Source: Opitutaceae bacterium (GTDB lineage: Bacteria; Verrucomicrobiota; Verrucomicrobiia; Opitutales; Opitutaceae). From it: a stretch of DNA of 64,000 nucleotides. Position numbers and translations under genes: made by a program. Below are positions 39,720 through 48,878 of this stretch, one piece after another (position 1 is the first letter of the stretch; each line of letters opens with the position of its first letter). The stretch is from positions 1 to 64,000 of the forward strand of contig JACSRI010000163.1 in assembly GCA_014879845.1 (NCBI GenBank), in the 5' to 3' direction. The notes below the pieces were generated by a model. It ran no database searches. It was not told the origin of the DNA and saw only the letters and a program-made list of their open reading frames with translations.

Positions 39720-40364
39720 ATGGCCGAAGAAAAGTCCCAGGAAAAGCCCGCCGCCAAGAAGCCGCGCGCCCCGAAGGCCGCCGCTGAGGGCGCCGCCCCC
39801 GCCGCCGCTGCCGAAAAGCCCGCCAAGGCTGCTCCCGCCGCCCAGGCGGACAAAGCTGCCAAGCCTGCCGCCGACAAGGCTGCCGCTCCCGCCGCCGAAG
39901 GCGCCGCCCCGGCCGCCGAGGGCGCCGCGCCGGCCCGCCCGTCCGCTCCGAGTGCCGAGGACCTCCTCAAGGAGGAGATTGGTGCGATCAAGATCCGCCG
40001 CGCCAAGGGCTCCAAGAACATCACGTCCGCCATCGCCAACGTGCTTGCGACCTTCAACAACACGGTCGTCAGCATCACGGACCACAAGGGCAACGTGATC
40101 TCCTGGTCGTCCGCCGGTAAGTGCAACTTCCGCGGCTCGCGCAAGTCCACGGCCTACGCCGCCCAGGTCGTCGCCCAGGACGCCGCGCGCAACGCGATGG
40201 CCCACGGCGTCAAGGACGTGGTCATCCGCGTCAAGGGTCCCGGCCTCGGCCGCGACTCCGCCATCCGCGCCCTCCAGGCCATCGGTCTCGAGATCACCTC
40301 GATCATCGACATCACGCCGGTGCCGCACAACGGCTGCCGCCCGCGCAAGCGCCGTCGCGTGTAA
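39720..40364 (+). CDS. rpsK: Ribosomal protein S11 with long Ala/Pro/Lys-rich N-terminal extension
   Basis: C-terminal core [53 protein letters not shown]...[13 protein letters not shown]; 214 aa total. Confidence 0.98.
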   Translation: MAEEKSQEKPAAKKPRAPKAAAEGAAPAAAAEKPAKAAPAAQADKAAKPAADKAAAPAAEGAAPAAEGAAPARPSAPSAEDLLKEEIGAIKIRRAKGSKNITSAIANVLATFNNTVVSITDHKGNVISWSSAGKCNFRGSRKSTAYAAQVVAQDAARNAMAHGVKDVVIRVKGPGLGRDSAIRALQAIGLEITSIIDITPVPHNGCRPRKRRRV

Positions 40365-40408
40365 CACGCCCGGTATCCACCACGTAAACACTTAGATTCC
40401 AGAGCACC

Positions 40409-41020
40409 ATGGCTCGTTATACCGGTCCTTCCTCCCGCATTTCCCGCCGCTTCGGGCAGCCGATCTTCGGCCCCTGCAAGGCGCTCGAAAAGCGCAACTT
40501 CCCGCCGGGCGTGCACGGCCCGCGCCTGCGTCGCAAGAACTCCGAGTACGCCCTCGGCCTCATGGAGAAGCAGAAGCTTCGCTACATGTATGGCCTGCTC
40601 GAGCGCCAGTTCCGTCGTGTCTTCGCCCTCGCCAAGCGCGAGCGCGGTGTCACCGGCGAGCGCTTTATGCAGCTGCTTGAGACGCGCTTGGACAGCGTGG
40701 TCTACCTGCTCGGTTTCGCCCGCACCCGCCGCGCCGCCCGCCAGTTCGTCAATCACGGTCACGTCCGCGTGAACGGACGCAAGGTCGACATCTCCAGCTA
40801 CCAGCTCAAGGCCGGCGACGAGGTCTCGATCAAGGACAACGCCTCCTCCCGCCAGCTCGCCACGCGCTGTCTCGAGGAGACCCGCGTCCGCTCCGTTCCG
40901 CCCTGGCTCACCCGCCAGGACGACGGCCTCAAGGGCACGGTCACCCGCCTCCCTGTCCGCGAGGAGATGGATCCCGCGATCAACGATCAGCTCATCGTTG
41001 AGTTCTACAGCCGCTTCTGA
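40409..41020 (+). CDS. rpsD: Ribosomal protein S4
   Basis: MARYTGPSSRISRRFGQPIFGPCKALEKRNFPPGVHGPRLRRKNSEYALGLMEKQKLRYMYGLLE. Confidence 0.99.
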   Translation: MARYTGPSSRISRRFGQPIFGPCKALEKRNFPPGVHGPRLRRKNSEYALGLMEKQKLRYMYGLLERQFRRVFALAKRERGVTGERFMQLLETRLDSVVYLLGFARTRRAARQFVNHGHVRVNGRKVDISSYQLKAGDEVSIKDNASSRQLATRCLEETRVRSVPPWLTRQDDGLKGTVTRLPVREEMDPAINDQLIVEFYSRF

Positions 41021-41090
41021 GTGGGTCTTCTCGGCCTGCTCTTTCGCTTAACCGCCAACCGATAACCGTAGTCGCACACCGTTTGCCGCC

Positions 41091-42092
41091 ATGCCGAAAC
41101 GCCTTGGCAAGTTCGAACTTCCCAGCCGCTTGATGAAGGTCGAGGAGGGCGCCACCGCCACCTACGCCAAATTCATCGCCGAGCCCTTTGAGGCCGGCTA
41201 CGGGCACACGATCGGAAATTCCCTCCGCCGCGTGCTCCTGAGCTCCATCGAGGGTGCCGCCATCTCGTCGATCCGTATCGACGGGGTCAGCCACGAATTC
41301 CAGAGCGTGGACGGCATGGTCGAGGACGTGACCGACATCGTCCTCAACCTGAAGAAAATCCTCATCGTCTCGCACTCCCGCGAGACCGTCCGCCTGCGCA
41401 TCAACGTGACCCGCGAGGGTCAGGTGACCGCAGCCGACATCCAGCCCGACGCCAATATCCAGATCATCAACCCGCAGCAGCTGATCTGCACCCTCGACAA
41501 GAACATGACGTTCTCCGCCGAGATCGAGATCCGCACGGGCCGCGGGTATTGCCCCGGTGAGGACAATAAGAAGGAGGACCAGCCGATCGGCGTCATCCCG
41601 ATCGATTCGCTCTTCTCGCCGGTGCGCCTGGTGAAGTACGCGGTGGAAAACACGCGCGTCGGCCAGATCACCGACTACGACAAGCTCAACCTCGAGGTCT
41701 GGACGGACGGTCGCATCACGCCGGACGACGCCCTCAAGCAGGCGGGCGCGATCCTCAAGCACCATCTCGACGTCTTCGACCGCGTCTCGGACGAGAAGTA
41801 CGAGTTCGAGAACCAGGGTGCCGAGGTCAGCGAGGAGCAGAACAAGCTGCGCAAGCTGCTCAACATGTCGGTCAACGAGATCGAACTCTCGGTCCGCGCC
41901 GCCAACTGCCTCAACAACGCGAACATCACCACGGTCGGCGAACTCGCCATGAAGACCGAGCAGGAGATGCTCAAATACCGCAACTTCGGCAAGAAGTCGC
42001 TCAACGAGATCAAGGACAAGCTCGAGGCCCTCGGTCTCTCGCTTGGCATGAAGTTCGACGAGCGCCTCCTCGAGTCCCGCAAGGATGCCTGA
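41091..42092 (+). CDS. rpoA: RNA polymerase alpha subunit
   Basis: GYGHTIGNSLRRVLLSSIEGAAISSIRIDGVSHEFQSVDGMVEDVTDIVLNLK. Confidence 0.99.
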   Translation: MPKRLGKFELPSRLMKVEEGATATYAKFIAEPFEAGYGHTIGNSLRRVLLSSIEGAAISSIRIDGVSHEFQSVDGMVEDVTDIVLNLKKILIVSHSRETVRLRINVTREGQVTAADIQPDANIQIINPQQLICTLDKNMTFSAEIEIRTGRGYCPGEDNKKEDQPIGVIPIDSLFSPVRLVKYAVENTRVGQITDYDKLNLEVWTDGRITPDDALKQAGAILKHHLDVFDRVSDEKYEFENQGAEVSEEQNKLRKLLNMSVNEIELSVRAANCLNNANITTVGELAMKTEQEMLKYRNFGKKSLNEIKDKLEALGLSLGMKFDERLLESRKDA

Positions 42093-42119
42093 CCGGCCGG
42101 CGAAGCCGCCCGGAAGTAA

Positions 42120-42145
42120 CACGAATCACGTTTCACGAATCACGT
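42120..42145. repeat. 12-bp direct repeat in the rpoA-rplQ spacer
   Basis: cacgaatcacgt-tt-cacgaatcacgt. Confidence 0.75.
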
Positions 42146-42222
42146 AGACAGAAGGCCATCCGAGACCGCAGTGCCGAACCCGGCACTTGGACCTTGGCCG
42201 CAGGCCCTTCGCCCATTCAGCA

Positions 42223-42693
42223 ATGCGTCACCGCAAACACCGCCAGACACTCGGCGTCAGGACCAAGGAGCACCGCTCCGCACTGCTCGCCAACCTCGCT
42301 TCCTCCCTCATCGAGAAGGGCCGGATCAAGACCACCACGACCAAGGCCAAGGCCCTGCGTCCGTTTGTGGAGAAGCTCATCACCCTGACCAAGAAGGGCG
42401 AGGGCAAGAAGATCCACCAGCGCCGCCTCGCCTCCGCGCGCCTGCGCAATCCCGGTGCCGTGAAGAAGCTCTTCGACGAGCGCGCCGCCGACTTCGCCAA
42501 TCGCGTCGGAGGCTACACCCGCATCTACAAGCTCGCGCTTCCGCGCCTGGGCGATGCCGCCGACATGGCGATCATCGAGTTCGTCGGCGCCGGTGACACG
42601 GGCTACGCCAAGGGCGGCCGCCGCCGCGCCAAGGCCAAGGCTCCGGCCGCCGCCGAGGCCGCCGCGCCCGCCGAGGGCGAGGCCAAGGCCTGA
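42223..42693 (+). CDS. rplQ: Ribosomal protein L17 with Ala-rich C-terminal tail
   Basis: MRHRKHRQTLGVRTKEHRSALLANLASSLIEKGRIKTTTTKAKALRPFVEKLITLTKKG. Confidence 0.98.
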   Translation: MRHRKHRQTLGVRTKEHRSALLANLASSLIEKGRIKTTTTKAKALRPFVEKLITLTKKGEGKKIHQRRLASARLRNPGAVKKLFDERAADFANRVGGYTRIYKLALPRLGDAADMAIIEFVGAGDTGYAKGGRRRAKAKAPAAAEAAAPAEGEAKA

Positions 42694-42706
42694 GTCGCGT
42701 TCCCTG

Positions 42707-42735
42707 GGGCGGAGGTCGCTCCGCCCGCAGTTTTT
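42707..42735 (+). terminator. Rho-independent terminator after rplQ
   Basis: GGGCGGAG-gtcg-CTCCGCCC-gcag-TTTTT. Confidence 0.88.
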
Positions 42736-42736
42736 G

Positions 42737-42773
42737 ACACGCCGCGCCCTTTCGGGGGTGCGGCGTGTTGTTT
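42737..42773 (+). terminator. Second tandem terminator after rplQ
   Basis: acacgccgcgccctttcgggggtgcggcgtgt followed by tgTTTTc. Confidence 0.75.
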
Positions 42774-42891
42774 TCGGGGAGCATGCCGCGCCCGGCGGTC
42801 GCGGCGATTTCTCTGTGCCGTCCGGGCCGGCTGTGGTTCAATGCCGCCGCGTAGCCGCGAACCAGGCGCCATCGCTGTTGTCTCCAAGCCC

Positions 42892-43125
42892 ATGTTCACC
42901 ATTCCACTCAGCGTCGTCGCCGGGATCTATGTCGGCACCGCGTGTGCGGCGACGTTCGGGCTGTGGTTCTACTACGATCGCCGCGACAAGCACCTCTACG
43001 ACCTTGAGCGGCGCAAGGTGAACTTTCACTGCATCCGCTGCGACAAGCTCTACACGGCCAAGGCCGGCACGGAGTTGTGTGAATGCCCGCGCTGCCGCTT
43101 CCCTAACCAGCGGCTGACCTTCTAG
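42892..43125 (+). CDS. Small membrane protein with C-terminal zinc ribbon (2 x CxxC)
   Basis: One TM then VNFHCIRCDKLYTAKAGTELCECPRCRFPNQRLTF. Confidence 0.65.
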   Translation: MFTIPLSVVAGIYVGTACAATFGLWFYYDRRDKHLYDLERRKVNFHCIRCDKLYTAKAGTELCECPRCRFPNQRLTF

Positions 43126-43157
43126 CTGGCTCGCCCGCCGGCCGACCCCCCGCTGCC

Positions 43158-43616
43158 GTGCTCGATCCCTTGCGCCGCCTCGTGGCTCGACTCAAGCCTT
43201 CGGCCCGGGCCGCGGCGTCCCCGGCGGAACGCGGTAGCGTGGGCGAGCGTCTCGCCGCCGATTGGCTGAAGCGGGAGAAGGGTTTCCGCGGCATCGTGCA
43301 CAACTGGCGCTCGCCGCACGATCGTCGTCTCGAACTCGACCTCGTGGCCGAGGACGAGGGCGTGGTGGTGTTCGTGGAGGTAAAGACCCGGCCGGCGGAC
43401 GCCCGCGTGCCCGGCTACTACTCCGCCGTCCGCCCGCGCAAGAAGCGCGCCTTGCTGCAGGCGGCGCGCGACTACGTCAGGGAACTGCGCACGCCGCCGC
43501 GCACGATCCGCTTCGACGTGGTCGAGGTCGTGACCGGTCCGGGTCCGAACGACGTGGAGATTCTCCATTTCGTAAACGTGCCGCTCTTTCCCAAGGAGTT
43601 TCTCCGCCGCGGGTGA
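43158..43616 (+). CDS. YraN/UPF0102 family protein (endonuclease-like fold)
   Basis: GERLAADWLKREKGFRGIVHNWRSPHDRRLELDLVAEDEGVVVFVEVKTRP. Confidence 0.85.
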   Translation: MLDPLRRLVARLKPSARAAASPAERGSVGERLAADWLKREKGFRGIVHNWRSPHDRRLELDLVAEDEGVVVFVEVKTRPADARVPGYYSAVRPRKKRALLQAARDYVRELRTPPRTIRFDVVEVVTGPGPNDVEILHFVNVPLFPKEFLRRG

Positions 43617-43695
43617 GAGGACGCCTGAAAGCGCGGATGCCTTCCGCAGAGTTTCCGTGTGGTCATGCCCAGGCTGCGCGTCATGCTGCGGAACG

Positions 43696-43917
43696 ATGAA
43701 CCACCCCGCTGTTCGATCGAAAGTGTCGCGCGCGCCGCAACAGCCTGAAAACGGCGAGCGGTTTGATCCGACCACGAAGCCGGCTTCCGGGCTCTCCGAG
43801 CTGCTCGACGAAAACGGCGTCCCGCGCTCTGCGCTGTTCGGCTGCTCGGGAGCCCTGTTTGTCCTGGCTGGGATCGGTGGTGTTGCCGTCTATTGTGGGC
43901 TTCGCTTTCTGGCGTGA
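43696..43917 (+). CDS. Small hypothetical protein with one C-terminal TM
   Basis: MNHPAVRSKVSRAPQQPENGERFDPTTKPASGLSELLDENGVPRSALFGCSGALFVLAGIGGVAVYCGLRFLA. Confidence 0.4.
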   Translation: MNHPAVRSKVSRAPQQPENGERFDPTTKPASGLSELLDENGVPRSALFGCSGALFVLAGIGGVAVYCGLRFLA

Positions 43918-44710
43918 CCCGATCGCGGTGGGTGACTCCATCTACGACGCGGTCCCGTGGCTCGAGCGCTCGTGGAGCGCCATGGCTGAGTCGCGCGAGA
44001 GATTCCTCCAGGGGTCGGAGGCGTGGTATAGCCGGAACTTGTCGGGGATCGATGGGTGCGTGTGTGAACTCGGGTGTGGGTTCGGGAGACTTCTCGTGCC
44101 GCTGGCTCGCCGCGGCGTGTGTGTCCATGGAATGGATGCCTCAGCGGCCCGTGTCGCCGCGGCCCGCGAGCTCTTCGCGACACTCGGTTCAGGGGAATCG
44201 ACCTTCGAAGTCCTCCGTATGCCTGAAGTTCCGCGAGGACGGCAGTTCGACGCCGTGATACTCGCGCTCAACGCGATCGGCTATGTCCGCACTTTCGAGG
44301 ACAAGGTGACGTTGATGCGCGGGATCGCCTCGATTCTGAAGCCGGGAGGGCTGTTGCTGATGGATCAGAGACGCGGAAGTCTGCTTCTCCGGCTGGTGCG
44401 ACGCTGGCCCGGATTGAAGGGCAAGATCGCACAAACAACCGGAGCGAATCTGGTGAGCGGTTTGAGATGGGACTCGTCCGCTTCCGGGATCCGGGAGACG
44501 TTTGAGCTGCAGGCGGCCGATGGAACCGTTCAGGTCTTTCACGACACCTTTCGGTTCTGTTCGGTGTCCGCGACCCTGCGGATGCTGCAGGCCTCGGGTT
44601 TTCGGATCGAACGCTGCGATGGTGGGTTTTCGGGCGGTGCGTTCCGACCCTGGAGCCGGACGATCGCGATTGTGGCACGACGGACGCATGATACCGATCC
44701 AGGCCATTGA
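43895..44710 (+). CDS. Class I SAM-dependent methyltransferase
   Basis: CVCELGCGFGRLLVPLARRGVCVHGMDASAARVAAARE...FDAVILALNAIGYV; GTG start at 43895 chosen within the longer ORF. Confidence 0.8.
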   Translation: MGFAFWRDPIAVGDSIYDAVPWLERSWSAMAESRERFLQGSEAWYSRNLSGIDGCVCELGCGFGRLLVPLARRGVCVHGMDASAARVAAARELFATLGSGESTFEVLRMPEVPRGRQFDAVILALNAIGYVRTFEDKVTLMRGIASILKPGGLLLMDQRRGSLLLRLVRRWPGLKGKIAQTTGANLVSGLRWDSSASGIRETFELQAADGTVQVFHDTFRFCSVSATLRMLQASGFRIERCDGGFSGGAFRPWSRTIAIVARRTHDTDPGH

Positions 44711-45398
44711 CGCTGTCGTTGCCCGATCCGCCGCGCTTGCCGTCGCTCAGAAGCCGGCGGCCGCGGCTTTCCTGGTTTCAGTGACCGAAAGCGACCTGAC
44801 GAAGGCACTCCTGATCGCTCCGGCGCTGATCGTAGCCTGGTACTGGGCAGGAGACACAGCGGTACGGCGGTCGGACGTTCTGGCGACCATCGCGTCATGT
44901 GCGCTGGCGCTCGTGGGCGTCTGGTGTGTGACCACGGTCTGGCTGCGACCGCGCCCCATCGCGCCTGACGCGGGCCTGGCTGCCATCGGTTCGGTTTTCC
45001 TGCCGCACTTTGAGCACTCGCCGGATTTCCGGTGGGGGTGCTTTCCGTCGGACCACATTGCCTACTTGGCGACGCTGGCATTCGGGGTGGGGCGGCTTGA
45101 GCTCGGGATGGGTCGAATCGCGTGGGCTATAGTGGCTGTCCAGGCGTGTGCACGCCTGGCGGTCGGCCTGCATTACCTTTCGGACGTCGCTGCCGGAGTC
45201 GTGCTGGCCGCACTCATACACCACGGGGTCTTTCGGATCGTCCGTATCCAGGAGCGAGCGGCGACCGACAGGCTGGCCGCGATCGTCTCAGGCTCGCGCT
45301 GGCTGCAGCTCGGGTTGATTCTCGTCGTCGTGGAAATGGCCACGTTCTTCCGGGAGATACGGTTCCTGGATGGGTTGATCTTCGGGGGAGCGCATTGA
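44688..45398 (+). CDS. PAP2-family phosphatase
   Basis: TVWLRPRP ... WGCFPSDHIAYLATLAFG ... ACARLAVGLHYLSDVAAG match the tripartite PAP2 signature. Confidence 0.8.
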   Translation: MIPIQAIDAVVARSAALAVAQKPAAAAFLVSVTESDLTKALLIAPALIVAWYWAGDTAVRRSDVLATIASCALALVGVWCVTTVWLRPRPIAPDAGLAAIGSVFLPHFEHSPDFRWGCFPSDHIAYLATLAFGVGRLELGMGRIAWAIVAVQACARLAVGLHYLSDVAAGVVLAALIHHGVFRIVRIQERAATDRLAAIVSGSRWLQLGLILVVVEMATFFREIRFLDGLIFGGAH

Positions 45399-45581
45399 TT
45401 CGGTCGCGCTTGCGTGCGCGGGGGGCAGCGTGCTGCTGTGCGTTCCGAGTTCCCTTCAGGTGGAGTGCGGATCGAACCAACCGGTGCCGCCCTTCATGCG
45501 TCCCATGAAAAACGTTCCTCGTTTGCGGTGTGGACGTTGCTTGTGTTGCTTGATCGGGCGCGGTTGAACCGCGTCCCTCCC

Positions 45582-47123
45582 ATGGACTCCGCCCCCCGGC
45601 ATCCGTTTCTCAAAGGCCTCAGCAAGCACCGCGGTGCTCCGCCGACGGTCGTCGTGATCTTCGGCGCGTCTGGCGACCTGACCGCGCGCAAGCTGATCCC
45701 CGCGATCTACAACCTCGCCTGCGACAACCTGCTGCCCGCGGACTTTTTCCTCATCGGCTACGGGCGCACGAGCGTGCCCGACGAGGAGTTTCGAAAGATC
45801 GCGAGCGACGCGATCACGCAGTTCTCGCGCCGTCCGTTCCAGGCCGAAATCTGGCAGCGGGTCGGGGAGCGTACGCATTACCAGGCTGGCGGCTACGACG
45901 AGCTCGAGGCCTTCAATCAACTCCGCCAGCGCATCGAGACGATCGAGAAGTCCGTCGGGCAGGACGTGCAGGCCCTGTTCTATATTTCCACGCCGCCGAC
46001 GGTTTTCCGGCCGATCCTGGAAAACCTCGGCGCGGCCGGCCTCGCCGCCCGCCATCTCGGCACGGAGAAGGCCTCGAAGGTCATCATCGAAAAGCCCTTC
46101 GGCCGCGATCTCGCCTCCGCCCAGGAACTCAACCGCGTCATCGGCGGGGTGTTTCAGGAGAAGCAGGTCTTCCGTATCGACCATTACCTGGGCAAGGAGA
46201 CCGTGCAGGACCTCCTCGTGCAGCGGTTCGCCAACACGATCTTCGAGCCGATTTGGAACCGCAACTACGTCGACTGCGTGCAAATCACGGTCGCCGAGGA
46301 CCTGGGCGTGGGCACGCGCGGCGGCTACTACGAGACGAGCGGTGCGATGCGTGACATGATCCAGAACCACACCATGCAGCTGCTCGCGCTCACCGCGATG
46401 GAGCCGCCGGTGTCGCTCGATCCTGAGGCCGTGCGCGACGAGAAGGTCAAGGTGCTCAAGGCGATCCGCCCGCTCGACCTTCACCCGATTGAGGGTGACA
46501 CCGTCCGCGCCCAGTACGCCGAGGGCCTCGTCGCCGGGAAACCCGTGCCCGGATACACGCAGGAGAAGGGAGTCTCGCCGGAGTCCGCCACCGAGACCTA
46601 TGCCGCACTGCGGCTCAATATCGCGAACTGGCGCTGGGACGGCGTGCCGTTTTACCTGCGGTCGGGCAAGCGCATGGCGCGCCGCGTGAGCGAGATCGCC
46701 ATCCAGTTCAAGCGTCCGCCGGGCAACCTCTTCAGCGAGTCGGAGATGATCAACCTCACATCCAACACGCTCGCCTTCCAGATCCAGCCGGACGAGGGCT
46801 CGACGGTCTCGCTCAACGCCAAGATCCCCGGCCTCGAGACGCGTATCCAGCCGGTGAAGATGCACTTTCGTTACAAGACGACGTTCGGCTCGAACACACC
46901 CGAGGCCTACGAGCGACTGGTGCTCGATGCGATGATCGGCGACGGCACGCTCTTCATCCGCGGCGACGAGACCGAGGCGTCGTGGAAGCTGATCACGCCG
47001 GTGCACGAGTCATGGGCCGCGCTCGGGGCACGCGGCATGGAGGGATATGCCGCCGGCTCGTGGGGCCCGCTCGCGGCCGACCGCCTGCTCTGGAAGGACC
47101 GCCACCAATGGAGGCGGCCATGA
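45582..47123 (+). CDS. zwf: Glucose-6-phosphate 1-dehydrogenase
   Basis: TVVVIFGASGDLTARKLIPAIYNLACDNLLP...FRIDHYLGKETVQDLLVQRFANTIFEPIWNRNYVD. Confidence 0.97.
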   Translation: MDSAPRHPFLKGLSKHRGAPPTVVVIFGASGDLTARKLIPAIYNLACDNLLPADFFLIGYGRTSVPDEEFRKIASDAITQFSRRPFQAEIWQRVGERTHYQAGGYDELEAFNQLRQRIETIEKSVGQDVQALFYISTPPTVFRPILENLGAAGLAARHLGTEKASKVIIEKPFGRDLASAQELNRVIGGVFQEKQVFRIDHYLGKETVQDLLVQRFANTIFEPIWNRNYVDCVQITVAEDLGVGTRGGYYETSGAMRDMIQNHTMQLLALTAMEPPVSLDPEAVRDEKVKVLKAIRPLDLHPIEGDTVRAQYAEGLVAGKPVPGYTQEKGVSPESATETYAALRLNIANWRWDGVPFYLRSGKRMARRVSEIAIQFKRPPGNLFSESEMINLTSNTLAFQIQPDEGSTVSLNAKIPGLETRIQPVKMHFRYKTTFGSNTPEAYERLVLDAMIGDGTLFIRGDETEASWKLITPVHESWAALGARGMEGYAAGSWGPLAADRLLWKDRHQWRRP

Positions 47124-47155
47124 CGGGCGCGTGGTGCGCGGACCAAGGTGAAGCT

Positions 47156-47252
47156 CGAAGTTGAAGTTGAAGGAGGAATCTCGACCCAACGACACCTGAT
47201 TTCCGACTCCTGCCGTACCATGCTTTTACTTCAGCTTTCCACTTCAACTTCG
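47156..47252. repeat. Inverted repeat in the zwf-opcA spacer
   Basis: cgaagttgaagt (47156-47167) and acttcaacttcg (47241-47252), perfect 12-bp arms within longer imperfect arms. Confidence 0.65.
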
Positions 47253-47266
47253 GTTGCCTTCCACCC

Positions 47267-48253
47267 ATGACCGCGATCTTTGACTCCCTCCCGGGCATGG
47301 AGACCGCGGTGAGCGACATCGCTCGCACGCTGGCCGCGGTCTGGGACATGGAGGCCGCGCCGGGCAAGGCCGCACCCTCGGAGTTTCGAGCTTCGCAGAT
47401 GAACCTTGTCCTGCACCTTGGCCTGGAGAACACGGTCGAGACGGCGCGCGCGGCCTTCGACACGGCTTTGCGCTTCTCGCACCGGTACCCGTGCCGCACG
47501 ATCGTGTTGTGCCCACGCGATCTCGGCAGCGGCGGACACGTCCGGGCCAAGGTGTTCTGTGAGTGCTTTGTCGGGTCCTCCCACCACGAGATGGTGTGCT
47601 CCGAGGCGATCCTCCTCTCGTATCCACTCGAGCAACGCGCCTACATCGAGAACCAGGCCTCGATCATGATCGAGAGCGACCTGCCGCTCTATTACTGGCC
47701 GCATCGCATCCAGCAGGCGGCGCGTTTTGGCGACTATCCCTTCCTGCTGCAGCACTCGCAGCGCATCGTGATCGACTCCGCGGTGGAACGGCCGGAGGTC
47801 GAGGCCTATGCCTGGCCGCGCGGCGAACTCGTGCACGATCTCGCGTGCGCGCGTGTCCTGCCGTTGCGGCAGAGCCTGGGACATTTTCTCAGCTATATCA
47901 CCCCCGGGCATCTCGTGAACGGTCTCAAGTCGATCGCGGTGCATCACGGCCCGGATGTCGCGGCCGAGGCGCGCGCGATCGCCACCTGGTTCGTGTCGCG
48001 CCTGGATGACTGCGCCGCGATCGCGAAGGCTCAGTCGTTTGGCGACCGGCCCATCCTCCAGCCGGACCTGCCGGGGGGCGGCCTGGATGTCCGATGTGCC
48101 TACGAGGATGGCGGGACGCTTCGCCTCGCCTTCGACCTGACCCGGGGCGCGGCCTGCCTCCACGCGCATCTGGGGCAGGCCAAGGCATCGATGAGCTCGA
48201 CCATCAGCCTGCTCGGAGATGATCGGGCGCTCGCCGAGGCGCTTTTCTTCTAG
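47267..48253 (+). CDS. OpcA-like glucose-6-phosphate dehydrogenase assembly protein
   Basis: MNLVLHLGLENTVETARAAFDTALRFSHRYPCRTIVLCPRD...ESDLPLYYWPHRIQ; directly downstream of zwf. Confidence 0.8.
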   Translation: MTAIFDSLPGMETAVSDIARTLAAVWDMEAAPGKAAPSEFRASQMNLVLHLGLENTVETARAAFDTALRFSHRYPCRTIVLCPRDLGSGGHVRAKVFCECFVGSSHHEMVCSEAILLSYPLEQRAYIENQASIMIESDLPLYYWPHRIQQAARFGDYPFLLQHSQRIVIDSAVERPEVEAYAWPRGELVHDLACARVLPLRQSLGHFLSYITPGHLVNGLKSIAVHHGPDVAAEARAIATWFVSRLDDCAAIAKAQSFGDRPILQPDLPGGGLDVRCAYEDGGTLRLAFDLTRGAACLHAHLGQAKASMSSTISLLGDDRALAEALFF

Positions 48254-48390
48254 TTTGGATTAGGTCGTCTTTGGAATGCGGACGGAAGGTAATGCGGTTG
48301 ACCAGGTCCGCTTGACCGACCGCGGGTGTTGCACAAGATCGCGGCCACAGTTCGGCCCGATTAACCCCAAACGATTCGGAGGACACCCCA

Positions 48391-48612
48391 ATGAACTGGA
48401 AAATCGAGATCCTGGAGAACCACTCCGGGGAGCTGGGCGAGGCGATCCCGCATGAGGATCACCTCTTTGAATCGGAAGAGTATCATTACGACCAGGGCCA
48501 GGTGCTCGAGGTGGCCGTGCATGAGTCGGCCAACGATCACTGGCACATCTTCACCGACTTGGACTCCGGGCATCGGTTCAAGATAGACCCGAGGAAGTAT
48601 AGGAAGGTCTGA
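48391..48612 (+). CDS. Small hypothetical protein (73 aa)
   Basis: MNWKIEILENHSGELGEAIPHEDHLFESEEYHYDQGQVLEVAVHESANDHWHIFTDLDSGHRFKIDPRKYRKV; ggagg upstream. Confidence 0.55.
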   Translation: MNWKIEILENHSGELGEAIPHEDHLFESEEYHYDQGQVLEVAVHESANDHWHIFTDLDSGHRFKIDPRKYRKV

Positions 48613-48878
48613 CGGGTCCGGTCCCGTACGCACCAAAGGCCGCGCAGACAGGGCCGGCCGCATTCGGCGCCATCGCCGCAGCCCGTGGGCGACGATGCGC
48701 GGGGATGTTGATTCCGACGCCGTGTGCTGCACGGGCGGTCGGCCGGTGAGGGATAAACCGATCGCCCGGCGATCGCGTTCTGCTTGATGATTCGGGCGGA
48801 AGGATCGACACTGCCGCCCGCATTCGTGTTTGACCGGGCGACCGGCTCGCACGGATTCAACCCCCTCAAGCACCACTC

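Noticed and set aside
39780-39940. GCC-rich repeat in rpsK as possible microsatellite or CRISPR-like tract
   Set aside because: In-frame coding of an Ala/Pro-rich tail; no spacer/repeat structure.
48613-48878. Small ORFs in the spacer before the SBP-OmpA gene
   Set aside because: No homology-like motifs, no convincing RBS; treated as non-coding.
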